A stretch of 64,000 nt of DNA from an uncultured Bacteroidales bacterium (GTDB lineage Bacteria; Bacteroidota; Bacteroidia; Bacteroidales; F082): NCBI GenBank assembly GCA_900315175.1, contig OMYA01000001.1, positions 62,001 to 126,000 of the forward strand, written 5' to 3'. The notes beneath the pieces were generated by a model. That model saw nothing but the letters and a program-made list of their open reading frames with translations, made no database searches and was not told the origin of the DNA. Shown here piece by piece: positions 17,860-25,550 of this stretch (within the stretch, counting starts at the first letter, position 1; the number at the start of each line of letters is the position of its first letter). The position numbers and the translations under genes were made by a program.

Positions 17860-18723
17860 ATGACAAACGAACAGAGAGAAACGATACGCATCAGGACCAT
17901 CAGCTCAGGCTTCACGGTGCTTGCGATAGCCATCTTCAAGCCTTTCGGCCTAGATTTGACTCAATGGCAGGCCTATATGCATCTTCTCGCGATGTTCGTG
18001 ATTGGTTTTGTCGCCTGTCTTGTGACGGACTGCATCCTCCGGTACATCTTCAAGATGCCGTCATCCCTCGACAACGGCGTAGACTACATCATCAAACGCA
18101 ACATGCGTTTCCAGCTCATCAACACGCCGCTGGTGGCGCTGATTTTATGCCTTTACCGTCATTTTGTGATGAATGTCAGCGTGGCAGGCAACAGTCTCTC
18201 GTGGGGCAACTTCTTCGAATCGCTTGTCATCATCGCGTTTTGTTCGTTTATCATCGGGATTTACTGGAGATTTCAGTTCCGCAGCCGTTACCTCACCGCC
18301 GAGCTCAACGAGACCCGCCAGATGAACGAAAGACTGCAGATATCGCAGTCAGAAGTCATAAAAGCCGAAACGCCGGTCTCTGACGACATCACGCTCACCG
18401 GGACCACCAGCGAGGCCGTTTCACTGAATATCCAGGATTTGCTATATATCGAGACCGTCGGCAACTACGTGAAAATATACCAGCTGCACGATGGCAAAGT
18501 GCGTTGCGACATGCTCCGCGCCACCTCCAAACAGCTCGAGGACGACCTCAGTGCCTACCCGATGATAATGCGCTGCCACAGAGCCTTCCTCGTCAACATG
18601 CGGCAGGTCGAACGCATAGTGTCAAAACCTGGCGGCATGCTCCTCGTCATCAAACACTGCGAAGACGCCATCCCGGTATCGAGAAGCAACATGTCGGAAA
18701 TCAAGAAAAAACTGTCGATATGA
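17860..18723 (+). CDS. Membrane-anchored LytTR-family transcription regulator
   Basis: 287 aa. Four hydrophobic segments lie in residues 15-165 (for example YMHLLAMFVIGFVACLVTDC and SLVIIAFCSFIIGIYW), then a linker coiled coil and a C-terminal LytTR DNA-binding domain (about 185-287) with the hallmarks LLYIETVGNYVKIY, MRCHRAFLVN and VSRSNMSEIKKKL. There is no receiver domain, so signal input is through the membrane part. Its stop overlaps the start of the next lipoprotein by ATGA, so that gene is in the same operon. Divergent from the LiaF-like gene, which it may control. Confidence 0.88.
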   Translation: MTNEQRETIRIRTISSGFTVLAIAIFKPFGLDLTQWQAYMHLLAMFVIGFVACLVTDCILRYIFKMPSSLDNGVDYIIKRNMRFQLINTPLVALILCLYRHFVMNVSVAGNSLSWGNFFESLVIIAFCSFIIGIYWRFQFRSRYLTAELNETRQMNERLQISQSEVIKAETPVSDDITLTGTTSEAVSLNIQDLLYIETVGNYVKIYQLHDGKVRCDMLRATSKQLEDDLSAYPMIMRCHRAFLVNMRQVERIVSKPGGMLLVIKHCEDAIPVSRSNMSEIKKKLSI

Positions 18724-19298
18724 AAAAACTATTCCAAGCATTATCAATCTGCATTATCTCGATATTTATGTTCTCATGCGGAGATTCTAACGACCGCGCC
18801 ATCCGTAAGATGTGCCAATACATTCATAATCAATATCCTTTGGCAACATTGCAAGACATTTACAAGACGTGCTATCAGGATTTCTTCGGTGCCGAACATC
18901 TGATGAATGACACCGCCGCAGCGAGATATTACATCAACTATGAGCTCGAGCAGTGCAAAGACACTGACCTCAGCCTCATGCCGAGACGCGAGCCTACTGG
19001 ATTCCGTCATCGCTTCGTGAGAATCAACTTTTCAAATATCGTGGATGGCGATATCACTGAGGAACAGCTCGTTATGATGTTCATCGGCGCCGCCGGCAAA
19101 GACAACGCCTTCAGCGACAACTGGGCGTCGGAATGGCAACAAATAGAAAAAATCGCGTTGAAAGTCAACCCCGACTGGGCAGACGCCCCATTACAGGCAG
19201 AACTGATGGAAGCCGCAAAAGGCGACCATGCCGTCCGCCACAGCGAAGAATTCAGAAACAATTACAATCCACATTATAGAATTGTAAGAAATGACTAA
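18720..19298 (+). CDS. Lipoprotein translationally coupled to the LytTR regulator
   Basis: 192 aa. MKKLFQALSICIISIFMFSC is a lipoprotein signal. I chose this ATG, which overlaps the regulator stop (ATGA), because the open frame further upstream merely shadows the regulator. Conserved-looking features are MCQYIHNQYPLATLQDIYKT and DFFGAEHLMNDTAAARYYI, then RFVRINFSNI and AVRHSEEFRNNYNPHYRIV. This resembles an unnamed Bacteroidetes family of small lipoproteins; function unknown, perhaps the extracytoplasmic partner of the regulator. Confidence 0.8.
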   Translation: MKKLFQALSICIISIFMFSCGDSNDRAIRKMCQYIHNQYPLATLQDIYKTCYQDFFGAEHLMNDTAAARYYINYELEQCKDTDLSLMPRREPTGFRHRFVRINFSNIVDGDITEEQLVMMFIGAAGKDNAFSDNWASEWQQIEKIALKVNPDWADAPLQAELMEAAKGDHAVRHSEEFRNNYNPHYRIVRND

Positions 19299-19336
19299 AT
19301 AGTCTTGCCGCTGACATTAAGGGCGTTTTATAATTA

Positions 19337-19738
19337 TTATCCTAAATTAGCTTTTATCCTTTTATAAAGTTCCGGCAGCCTTCTTTCTATAATCACCGGG
19401 CGCCCGTTCTCAGTGAAGCAGTGTACGCTGTGACCTTCGGCAACGAGCTTGCCTTCTTTTCGCATGGTATAGAAAAACTCGAACTTCAGCTCGCTCATAC
19501 TTCCTATCCTCACCTCCACATCGACGATATCCTTGAACGTCGTCGGGCTCTTGTATTTGCATTCTACGGAAACCACCGGCGACACCACGCCGTCAGCCTC
19601 AATCTTGTCAAAACCATAGCCCAGCTTGTCGAGATAGTCGATGCGAGCCTCCTCCATGATTCTGATATAGTTGGAATGATGAGTGATACCCATGCGGTCA
19701 CACTCGTAATATCTTATTTCGTGCTTGTAGATATGCAT
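19337..19738 (-). CDS. Acyl-CoA thioesterase (4HBT, YbgC/FadM-like)
   Basis: About 133 aa from MHIYKHEIRYYECDRMGITH. The hot-dog motif with the catalytic acid is in YYECDRMGITHHSNYIRIME (Asp-x-x-G-x-x-x-x-x-N-Y), followed by ARIDYLDKLG. Hydrolyses acyl-CoA thioesters. Two starts are possible; the longer (19759) would overlap the upstream lipoprotein stop by 14 bp. I prefer 19738 because homologues begin at the beta strand, and a GGAGG lies 12-16 bp upstream, unusual in this genome and possibly accidental. Confidence 0.88.
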   Translation of the reverse strand: MHIYKHEIRYYECDRMGITHHSNYIRIMEEARIDYLDKLGYGFDKIEADGVVSPVVSVECKYKSPTTFKDIVDVEVRIGSMSELKFEFFYTMRKEGKLVAEGHSVHCFTENGRPVIIERRLPELYKRIKANLG

Positions 19739-19745
19739 GATAGTA

Positions 19746-21236
19746 TTAATTTCCTCCATTTAACCTGATGAGCGTCGATATCACACGACCTGCGCCACCA
19801 CCCTCGCCTTCAGTTATCACATGAACCCGACCGGCATCATCACCAATGACACTGAAGAAGAAATTCAGCTTGCGGCCGTCAAGAAGCATGCAATAGCTTG
19901 TGAATGCCAATGAGTTACGGTTAAACTGCCACTCCGCAGTAGAGCCAACCACAATCTGTCCCTCATATTGGCTTATGTCATCCCAAACAAGTTCGTGGTC
20001 CACAGCCATTAAGGCCGACATGTCACAAACTCTGTATAACGTAGGATTTATCTGATTATCAAGGACATAAGCCACGCCATCGTTATATTCTGTAGCGTCA
20101 TTAGGATAATATGTCGGCAACGCCTGAGTTGTAAAATATCCCGTCTCAGGATACAAAGTGTTGATATTGCCGTTTTGCAGCCAAAACATGTGATCGTCAC
20201 GGAACACAGGATTATAATAGCCTATGCTATTCGGTTCAAGTTTGACCCAATAATCCACATCAGCTATCGGGGCACTCACGCTGACAGTCTCATTGTTCAA
20301 ATCGACTTCAACCTTACGAAAATCTGTTACCGTATGCTGCTCATAGATGTTTGTCACCATGACGTACAAACGCTGGTCTACCGAGAAAAGCTTGCTGTAT
20401 GTCTCCAGCGCATTGTTGAAATTAGGCACTATCACCTGCGCTATCTTCAATGTCCCTGGGAAAATCACAAACGGCTGATAGTTAAAATATCCCTGGCTGG
20501 TGTTATAAGCTATCGTAGCGCCGACCACGCCGTCGTTTTTCGCCGGATAAACGCTCTGCGGATAAAGGCCATCAGGAATCATTGTTCTTACCTGAATACT
20601 GTTGCCATTATCTTTCAGATAATAAATCTGGCTTCCATCCCAATCATGCTTAACGTCAACAATATCGCCACCATATTGCTCAACGAGACCGTAATAATCC
20701 GATGGGCGTTCTAAACCATAATTCACTTCGTTCCACGGACGGCCGTCTTCCAAAGACCAGTTGAAGATGGCTCCATCGCTCTTTCTCACGAGATAATGGA
20801 TTCCATCATACATACTTATCAACCCATTGATGGCATTACGTTCATCTTCGCTAAGTTGTTCAATATCAGGATAATAATGACGGCAGTCGAAAAGCCACAG
20901 CCAGTCTTCGCCAATCTGATAGATGTAATGAATTTTCAGCTGCAGATTGGCTTTCACGAGATTTGCGACGCCTTCGTCGCCCTCCACCTCGATGGTGTAT
21001 TCCACCGACTCAAGTATGCCTTGGTCATTCACGATATATAACGGTGAGTATTGCGGGTCATCTTTCGCGGGAGTGTCAGCGAGAGCGAGCATTTGCGCAT
21101 GGGTAAGGTCCATCTTTTTGAATGTCATACTGCTCAAACCATGACCGTGGTCGCCACCATCGTTTTTCTTGCAGCCGGAGCACATCATAAGCAGCATCGC
21201 CACTGCCAGCATAAAATTAAATATTCTTGTCTTCAT
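19746..21236 (-). CDS. Bacteroidales lipoprotein, paralogue of 1258-2727
   Basis: 496 aa; MKTRIFNFMLAVAMLLMMCSGC is a lipoprotein signal, with KKNDGGDHGHG after the Cys. Shared with the paralogue: short motif 'LSSMTFKKMDLTHAQMLALA' equivalent to its early strand, a shared RKSDGAIFNW / RRSDGKIYDL segment near residue 150, and the VISTLIRL ending. The two are clearly diverged but the same length. The thioesterase gene follows after 7 bp, so they may be cotranscribed. Function unknown. Confidence 0.85.
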   Translation of the reverse strand: MKTRIFNFMLAVAMLLMMCSGCKKNDGGDHGHGLSSMTFKKMDLTHAQMLALADTPAKDDPQYSPLYIVNDQGILESVEYTIEVEGDEGVANLVKANLQLKIHYIYQIGEDWLWLFDCRHYYPDIEQLSEDERNAINGLISMYDGIHYLVRKSDGAIFNWSLEDGRPWNEVNYGLERPSDYYGLVEQYGGDIVDVKHDWDGSQIYYLKDNGNSIQVRTMIPDGLYPQSVYPAKNDGVVGATIAYNTSQGYFNYQPFVIFPGTLKIAQVIVPNFNNALETYSKLFSVDQRLYVMVTNIYEQHTVTDFRKVEVDLNNETVSVSAPIADVDYWVKLEPNSIGYYNPVFRDDHMFWLQNGNINTLYPETGYFTTQALPTYYPNDATEYNDGVAYVLDNQINPTLYRVCDMSALMAVDHELVWDDISQYEGQIVVGSTAEWQFNRNSLAFTSYCMLLDGRKLNFFFSVIGDDAGRVHVITEGEGGGAGRVISTLIRLNGGN

Positions 21237-21261
21237 ATCTTTTTAGATTTAAATCTGACCG

Positions 21262-21269
21262 CAAAGGTA
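21262..21269 (-). promoter_or_regulatory. -7 promoter element of lipoprotein paralogue 2
   Basis: Minus strand TACCTTTG, identical to the box in front of the first paralogue (2780-2787). Confidence 0.5.
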
Positions 21270-21299
21270 GGATACTTTTTTTAAAAAAACAATTTTTTT

Positions 21300-21596
21300 T
21301 TACATTGTTTCTATGTAAAAACTTACCGGACGGAATCCGTCGTTGCAGCTTATCATTGCCGAGTTAGGATTTTTCATCCAGCCGTCATAGAAATTGCCGC
21401 GGCCTGCAGCGAGTTCCTGCACGAACCAGCGCATCGACTCCCATGCACTCTCGCACATCCCCTCAGGCTTGGCTCCGTCGACAGAAATCCAGGTCTGGCC
21501 TTCGTGCACGTCGCAAGTGTGCTCAATCGGATTCTCATATTTTTCTTGCAAATCCGTATAGTTTGCTTTTCGTATGGCTGTGATTTTGATGTTCAT
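21300..21596 (-). CDS. TIGR04076-family small protein
   Basis: 98 aa. Pattern typical of TIGR04076: KITAIRKANYTDLQEKY at the start, THTC-like Cys in EHTCDVHEGQTWI, EGMCESAWESMRWFVQEL and the final CNDGFRPVSFYIE. Function is not known. Its start overlaps the stop of the cation transporter by 4 bp (ATGA), making it the last gene of the queuosine operon. Confidence 0.82.
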   Translation of the reverse strand: MNIKITAIRKANYTDLQEKYENPIEHTCDVHEGQTWISVDGAKPEGMCESAWESMRWFVQELAAGRGNFYDGWMKNPNSAMISCNDGFRPVSFYIETM

Positions 21597-22483
21597 ATCT
21601 GTTCAAACGGTTCGACATGCACTCCCACGTGCGTCTCTTTGCCGTATTTGCTTCTTAAAAGGTTTTCTATTTCCGTTGCTTTGTCGTGTGCTTTGCGCAA
21701 TGTGATGTCGCCGTCCATCTTGATGTGCAGTTCGATGGCGTAGTGGTTTCCGATGCGTCGAGTCTTGAGGTTGTGCGGGTTGCCGACATTCTTCACTTCC
21801 GAGACAATCTGAAGTATCTCCTGCTCCACACTCTCGGGCAGTGCCTTGTCGGTGAGGTCGCCGAAGCCGTCTTTAAGCAGATCGAATGCCACCTTGCCGA
21901 TGAAAACGCCCACCACCACTGAGGCTATCGGGTCGAGGATGACCCATTTATGACCGAGTAATATGGCGCCTCCGATGCCTATCAGAGTGCCTATTGACGA
22001 GAGCGCGTCGCTCCGATGATGCCACGCGTTGGCCTCCAGAGCCTGCGACTGCAGCTTACGTGCTTTAATTATCGAATATCTGTAAACGGCTTCTTTCAGC
22101 AATATCGAAATAATCGCCGCCCACAATGCGAGCATTCCCGGTGCCTCCAGAGGCTTGCCTTCCAAGAAATCGTCAATCTTCAGGACACCGTCGCAGATGA
22201 TGCCGAGAGCCACCACAACGAGCATCAGCCCTATGATAGTCAACGCCAGAGTCTCATATTTGCCGTGACCATACTCATGCGACTTGTCCTTCGGCCTACC
22301 ACTGATTTTCACAAAAACGAGGACCACGATATCCGTCAGAAAATCTGACAACGAATGCACGGCGTCGGCTATCATGGCAGAGCTGTGCCCCAGCACACCC
22401 GCCACGAACTTCAACACCAGCAGTAGCACGTTGACCACGCTGCCGACGATGGTGACTTTGAATATCTCTTGGGTCCTGTTCAT
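21593..22483 (-). CDS. Cation diffusion facilitator (CDF) metal transporter
   Basis: 296 aa. Six membrane segments; the transport-site motifs are HSLSDFLTD (HxxxD, helix 2) and HHRSDALSS (HxxxD, helix 5), as in zinc/cobalt/iron exporting CDF proteins, and the cytoplasmic C-terminal domain has the His-rich VRxIGNHYAIELHI strand. An FieF/YiiP-like efflux carrier by length. It begins 20 bp after queF, inside the preQ1-controlled operon; the tie to queuosine is unexplained, although QueC and QueD are zinc enzymes. Confidence 0.9.
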   Translation of the reverse strand: MNRTQEIFKVTIVGSVVNVLLLVLKFVAGVLGHSSAMIADAVHSLSDFLTDIVVLVFVKISGRPKDKSHEYGHGKYETLALTIIGLMLVVVALGIICDGVLKIDDFLEGKPLEAPGMLALWAAIISILLKEAVYRYSIIKARKLQSQALEANAWHHRSDALSSIGTLIGIGGAILLGHKWVILDPIASVVVGVFIGKVAFDLLKDGFGDLTDKALPESVEQEILQIVSEVKNVGNPHNLKTRRIGNHYAIELHIKMDGDITLRKAHDKATEIENLLRSKYGKETHVGVHVEPFEQI

Positions 22484-22503
22484 ATTTTCATCTTAGACAG
22501 ATT

Positions 22504-22965
22504 TTATCGTATCTGATAATTTCGCATTCTGTCCTCCGCCATCGCCTCGTATTTCGTGCCTTTGCGGCCATAATTCACGTACGGATGGATGCTGATGCCG
22601 CCACGCGGGACGAACAATCCGACTACCTCGATGTAACGGGGATTCATCAGCTTAACAAGGTCGTTGAGGATGATATTGACCACATCTTCATGGAAATCAC
22701 CGTGATTTCTGAAGGAGAAAAGATATAGCTTCAAGCTCTTGCTCTCCACCATTTTCTCATCCGGAATATACAAAATTTTGATTTCACCGAAGTCGGGCTG
22801 GCTGGTGATCGGGCAAAGCGTGGTGAATTCCGGGCAGTTGAACTGCACCCAGTAGTCACGCTCAGGATGACGGTTTTCGAAGGCTTCGAGGACCTCCGGT
22901 GCGTATGTCTCAGGTATTTCGGCCTTGTGGCCCAATGACTGCAGGTTATCTTTTTCTCTATTCAT
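22504..22965 (-). CDS. queF: NADPH-dependent 7-cyano-7-deazaguanine reductase
   Basis: 153 aa, the short (YkvM, unimodular) type. Reduces preQ0 to preQ1. The thioimide-forming Cys is in [21 protein letters not shown]-binding segment [20 protein letters not shown] follows, and HEDVV supplies the conserved acid. The product preQ1 is the ligand of the riboswitch in front of this operon. Two bases separate it from queE. Confidence 0.96.
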   Translation of the reverse strand: MNREKDNLQSLGHKAEIPETYAPEVLEAFENRHPERDYWVQFNCPEFTTLCPITSQPDFGEIKILYIPDEKMVESKSLKLYLFSFRNHGDFHEDVVNIILNDLVKLMNPRYIEVVGLFVPRGGISIHPYVNYGRKGTKYEAMAEDRMRNYQIR

Positions 22966-22967
22966 AA

Positions 22968-23567
22968 CTATCTGATATTTAATATTTTATGCGTCTGTAA
23001 CGAGAGCCTCCACTCGGGATGCTCTTTACAATATTCGATTGTTTTTTGTATTATTTCATTGTTTTTCTCTGGGTCGCCGGTGTCGCAAGGCTGCAGGAAA
23101 CGGTATCTCACGGCGATGTTTTCGTACGTTGAGACGCACGGCCGTGCGTCTTTACAATCACCGTCAAAAACCAATTTCAATTCGTCGGCATATTTTAGAA
23201 CTGGTTTTGCCTTTTCGCCAAGGAACATGTCTTTGGGCGACAGTGTGATCCAGTCGACGTTTTCAGGTAGCTCGACAGTGCCGTTGGTCTCGACAGCCAC
23301 TGTCTTACCCAGGAGATGCAGCATCTCCACCAGTGACTCGGTGAGCTGAAGCGCGGGCTCGCCTCCTGTCACGACCACCAGATTCGCCTTATATCTCGAC
23401 ACCTCTTCTATGATGTCGCCTTCGGTCATCTCCTTGCCGTCGGCGTGGTTGGTGTCGCAGAAAGGGCATTGGAGGTTGCATCCGCTGAAACGGATGAACA
23501 CGGCAGGCATTCCGGTGTTGAAGCCCTCGCCCTGCAGCGAATAGAATATCTCGTTGACTCGCATCAT
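22968..23567 (-). CDS. queE: 7-carboxy-7-deazaguanine synthase, with an in-frame palindromic repeat
   Basis: 199 aa from the ATG at 23565-23567 ([15 protein letters not shown]), which overlaps the queD stop as TGATG; the longer frame upstream only shadows queD. Radical SAM enzyme turning 6-carboxytetrahydropterin into CDG; the cluster motif is CNLQCPFC (C-x3-C-x2-C), and GGEPALQ and ETNGT are conserved. An extra segment, [11 protein letters not shown], is encoded by a palindromic repeat (23129-23157) between strand KLVFDG and [15 protein letters not shown]. The end [14 protein letters not shown] is intact, so the enzyme is probably still active. Confidence 0.93.
   Translation of the reverse strand: MMRVNEIFYSLQGEGFNTGMPAVFIRFSGCNLQCPFCDTNHADGKEMTEGDIIEEVSRYKANLVVVTGGEPALQLTESLVEMLHLLGKTVAVETNGTVELPENVDWITLSPKDMFLGEKAKPVLKYADELKLVFDGDCKDARPCVSTYENIAVRYRFLQPCDTGDPEKNNEIIQKTIEYCKEHPEWRLSLQTHKILNIR
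23129..23157. repeat. GAGACG-family palindromic element inside queE
   Basis: Positions 23132-23151 are a perfect 20-bp palindrome AGACGCACGGCCGTGCGTCT, flanked by TTG and TACAA ends. It is the same family as the hairpins at 39404-39466. It keeps the queE frame open and adds about 11 residues in a surface-type loop. Confidence 0.75.
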
Positions 23568-23899
23568 CAGTCTTTTTCGTAAGTGGCAATGTTGCCTGTG
23601 GTTTCCTGCACGTCGACGCGGTAGCAGTTGGTTATCTGCTCGCAGCACCAGCGTGCTATGTTTTCCGCTGTCGGGTTGCATTTCAGCACCTCGTTGACGA
23701 CTTTATGGTCAAGAGACTCTACGATGCGGTTTTTTATCTCCGAGAAATCGACCACCATGCCGTTTTTGTCGAGTTCTTTGGCTTTGCAGTAGATGGTGAT
23801 GATCCAGTTATGTCCGTGCAGTGAGCAGCATTTGCTTGGGTAATCGAGTGTCAGCTGATGAGCGCCTGCCACTTCTATCGTTTTCTTGATGTAATACAT
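23567..23899 (-). CDS. queD: 6-carboxy-5,6,7,8-tetrahydropterin synthase
   Basis: 110 aa. Zinc-site histidines in GAHQLTL (His14-type) and LHGHNW (HxH), catalytic Cys just before in KCCSLHGH, and Glu in the C-terminal VDVQETTGN. Makes CPH4 from dihydroneopterin triphosphate. Lies 3 bp after queC and overlaps queE by one base. Confidence 0.95.
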   Translation of the reverse strand: MYYIKKTIEVAGAHQLTLDYPSKCCSLHGHNWIITIYCKAKELDKNGMVVDFSEIKNRIVESLDHKVVNEVLKCNPTAENIARWCCEQITNCYRVDVQETTGNIATYEKD

Positions 23900-23902
23900 T
23901 TT

Positions 23903-24577
23903 TCAGTCCTCGTAGTTTGTTGGGTCAATGATTCCGGCTTCTTTGAAAGCCTCTTTTCTTTCCTGGCATGTGCCGCAGCGTCCGCAATGGTGTTCTTTTC
24001 CGCGGTAGCACGAATAAGTCTTGCTGTAGTCGATGCCTAAGGCGATGCCTTTTTTCACTATGTCGCCTTTGGTGATGTTGGTGTATGGTGCCGCGAGCTT
24101 CACACCTTCGTAGGTGCCTGTTGTCATTGCGTTATCCATTGCTTTGACGAATTCGGGGCGGCAGTCGGGGTAGATGGCGTGGTCGCCGCCGTGGTTGGCG
24201 ATGAGCACGCGTTTCAGTCCGTGGCTCTCGGCGAGTCCGCAAGCCACAGAGAGCATGATGCCGTTGCGGAAGGGCACCACTGTGGAGCGCATGTTCTCGT
24301 CGTCGTAGTTGCCTTCGGGGATGGCGTCGGCGCCTGCTGTCAGCGAGGAGTCGAAGTATTTCCCTATGAAGGCGAGGTCGATGACGATATGTTCTATGCT
24401 CAGATGCTCGCAATGCCAGCGGGCGCAGGCTATCTCACGTGCGGCGTGGTTGCTGCCGTAGTCGAAGGTGACGGCCATAGCAACACGCTCGCGCTCCTCA
24501 TACAGAAGCGTGGTCGAGTCGAGTCCGCCGGAATAAATGATGACCGAATCTTTTGTCGGTTCTGTGTTCTTTAGCAT
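23903..24577 (-). CDS. queC: 7-cyano-7-deazaguanine (preQ0) synthase
   Basis: 224 aa, first gene of the operon. ATP-pyrophosphatase loop SGGLDSTTLL at residues 16-25, and the C-terminal zinc knuckle CYRGKEHHCGRCGTC. Converts CDG to preQ0 with ATP and ammonia. The ATG sits one base after the AAGGA that ends the preQ1 riboswitch; this is the only ATG in a suitable place, so translation is likely blocked when the riboswitch is bound. Confidence 0.95.
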   Translation of the reverse strand: MLKNTEPTKDSVIIYSGGLDSTTLLYEERERVAMAVTFDYGSNHAAREIACARWHCEHLSIEHIVIDLAFIGKYFDSSLTAGADAIPEGNYDDENMRSTVVPFRNGIMLSVACGLAESHGLKRVLIANHGGDHAIYPDCRPEFVKAMDNAMTTGTYEGVKLAAPYTNITKGDIVKKGIALGIDYSKTYSCYRGKEHHCGRCGTCQERKEAFKEAGIIDPTNYED

Positions 24578-24578
24578 G

Positions 24579-24615
24579 TCCTTGTTTTGTTAAAGGGGGT
24601 TCTCAAGTACCCCTG
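24579..24615 (-). promoter_or_regulatory. preQ1-I riboswitch (Tte-like) controlling the que operon
   Basis: Read on the minus strand from 24615: P1 5' arm CAGGGG, loop TACTTGAGAA, 3' arm CCCC, then the A-rich tail CCTTTAACAAAACAAGGA. The tail TTAACAAAACAAGG is identical to that of the Thermoanaerobacter tengcongensis preQ1 riboswitch, and the pseudoknot would occlude the AAGGA next to the queC start. A -7 box lies 13 bp upstream. Known biology of this class: ligand binding lowers expression. Confidence 0.93.
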
Positions 24616-24627
24616 TGTTTTGCGCTG

Positions 24628-24635
24628 CAAATATA
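24628..24635 (-). promoter_or_regulatory. -7 promoter element of the que operon
   Basis: Minus strand TATATTTG, exact consensus; transcription would start about 24621, a few bases before the riboswitch. Confidence 0.65.
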
Positions 24636-24642
24636 CTAGTTT

Positions 24643-24711
24643 TTAGCCATTAGTCTTTAGTTTTTAGAATTTTTTTTTACTAATGGCTAATGACTAATGG
24701 CTAATGGCTAT
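24643..24711. repeat. Period-7 repeat taatggc / tagccat
   Basis: TAATGGC, TAATGAC, TAATGGC, TAATGGC run in tandem (24680-24708) facing an inverted TTAGCCATTAGTC copy at 24645-24657, so the region can fold back. Related fragments occur at 30376-30388 and 38410-38450. Confidence 0.65.
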
Positions 24712-25354
24712 TATAAATGTGGATAACGTTTTCTGATGTTTTCGGCAAGGAAGTCGGCGACGCTGTCGGTTGTGAGTTGCGACACGTTGATGACCAAGTC
24801 GTAGTTACGTGCGTCGTAGCGCGACACTCCTGCGAAGGTTTTGGTGTAGTTTTCGCGGGCTTTGTCGACCATTTCGATGCGTTTGCGTGCGGCATCTTCA
24901 TCGAGGGCGAACTGGTCCATGATGTGGCGCACGCGTGTGTTGATGTCGGCGATGAAGAAGATCTTCAATGCTGACGGGTTGTCTTTAAACACATGGAAGC
25001 CCGAGCTCCGATGATGACGCAAGACTCTTTTTCGGCGAGGTCGCGGAGTATCTGAGCTTCGGCGTAATATATCTGTTTCGAGGTGACTTCACGGTCTTCT
25101 GTGACGGTGTTGCACATCTCGCGGCTCAGGCTGAACTGTCTGTAATACTGGCAGAAGTCGCCCCACCAGCCTGTCTTTTTCGCCTTGATGCTCTCTATCT
25201 CCTCAACGGTGAGGTTAAATTGTTTTGTCAGTCTGTCGAGGATATCCTTATCATACACGTTGACGCCGAGCAGATTGCCCAATTTGCAGGCTATCTCTCT
25301 ACCGCCTGATCCGAACTCGCGGTTTATTGCGATCACAAAATTACGTTTTTCCAT
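24711..25354 (-). pseudogene. Cytidylate-kinase-like (AAA_26) gene with a -1 frameshift
   Basis: The N-terminal part MEKRNFVIAINREFGSGGRE (P-loop GSGGRE) to ESCVIIG is in one frame, and the rest SGFHVFKDNPSALKIFFIAD to the C-terminus RKRYPHL is in another. Inserting one C between 25006 and 25007 restores CVIIGRSGFHVF, the expected continuation. The complete protein would be about 214 aa, the normal length of cytidylate kinase-like family proteins in Bacteroidetes. Either a single-base sequencing/assembly error or a fresh frameshift. Promoter at 25385-25392. Confidence 0.85.
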
Positions 25355-25384
25355 GATTGTAAGATTAAAAAAGTTTTCACGGGG

Positions 25385-25392
25385 CAAAGATA
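25385..25392 (-). promoter_or_regulatory. -7 promoter element of the cytidylate-kinase-like gene
   Basis: Minus strand TATCTTTG, 30 bp before the ATG at 25354. Confidence 0.6.
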
Positions 25393-25426
25393 AGAAATTT
25401 TTAGTATTACGTGTTCTAAAAAAGTG

Positions 25427-25434
25427 TATATTTG
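25427..25434 (+). promoter_or_regulatory. -7 promoter element facing the orphan ORF at 25551
   Basis: TATATTTG, exact consensus, about 117 bp upstream of the ATG at 25551; arranged back to back with the minus-strand promoter at 25385-25392. Confidence 0.5.
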
Positions 25435-25550
25435 CAGCAGAAATTTTTGAATTCCCCCTCCTTCTGAGCATTGTAAAACAATTATTAGCCCAAAAGTTAT
25501 CTCTAGATTGCTTGTTGGGATTATGATAATTATTTAAAAATTTTTACAAT

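Noticed and set aside
18504..18719. N-terminal extension of the coupled lipoprotein
   Set aside because: Arg/His-rich shadow of the LytTR domain; the lipoprotein signal starts exactly at the ATGA overlap.
23568..23681. N-terminal extension of queE
   Set aside because: Shadow of queD; QueE proteins begin at (M)[14 protein letters not shown] and the start overlaps the queD stop.
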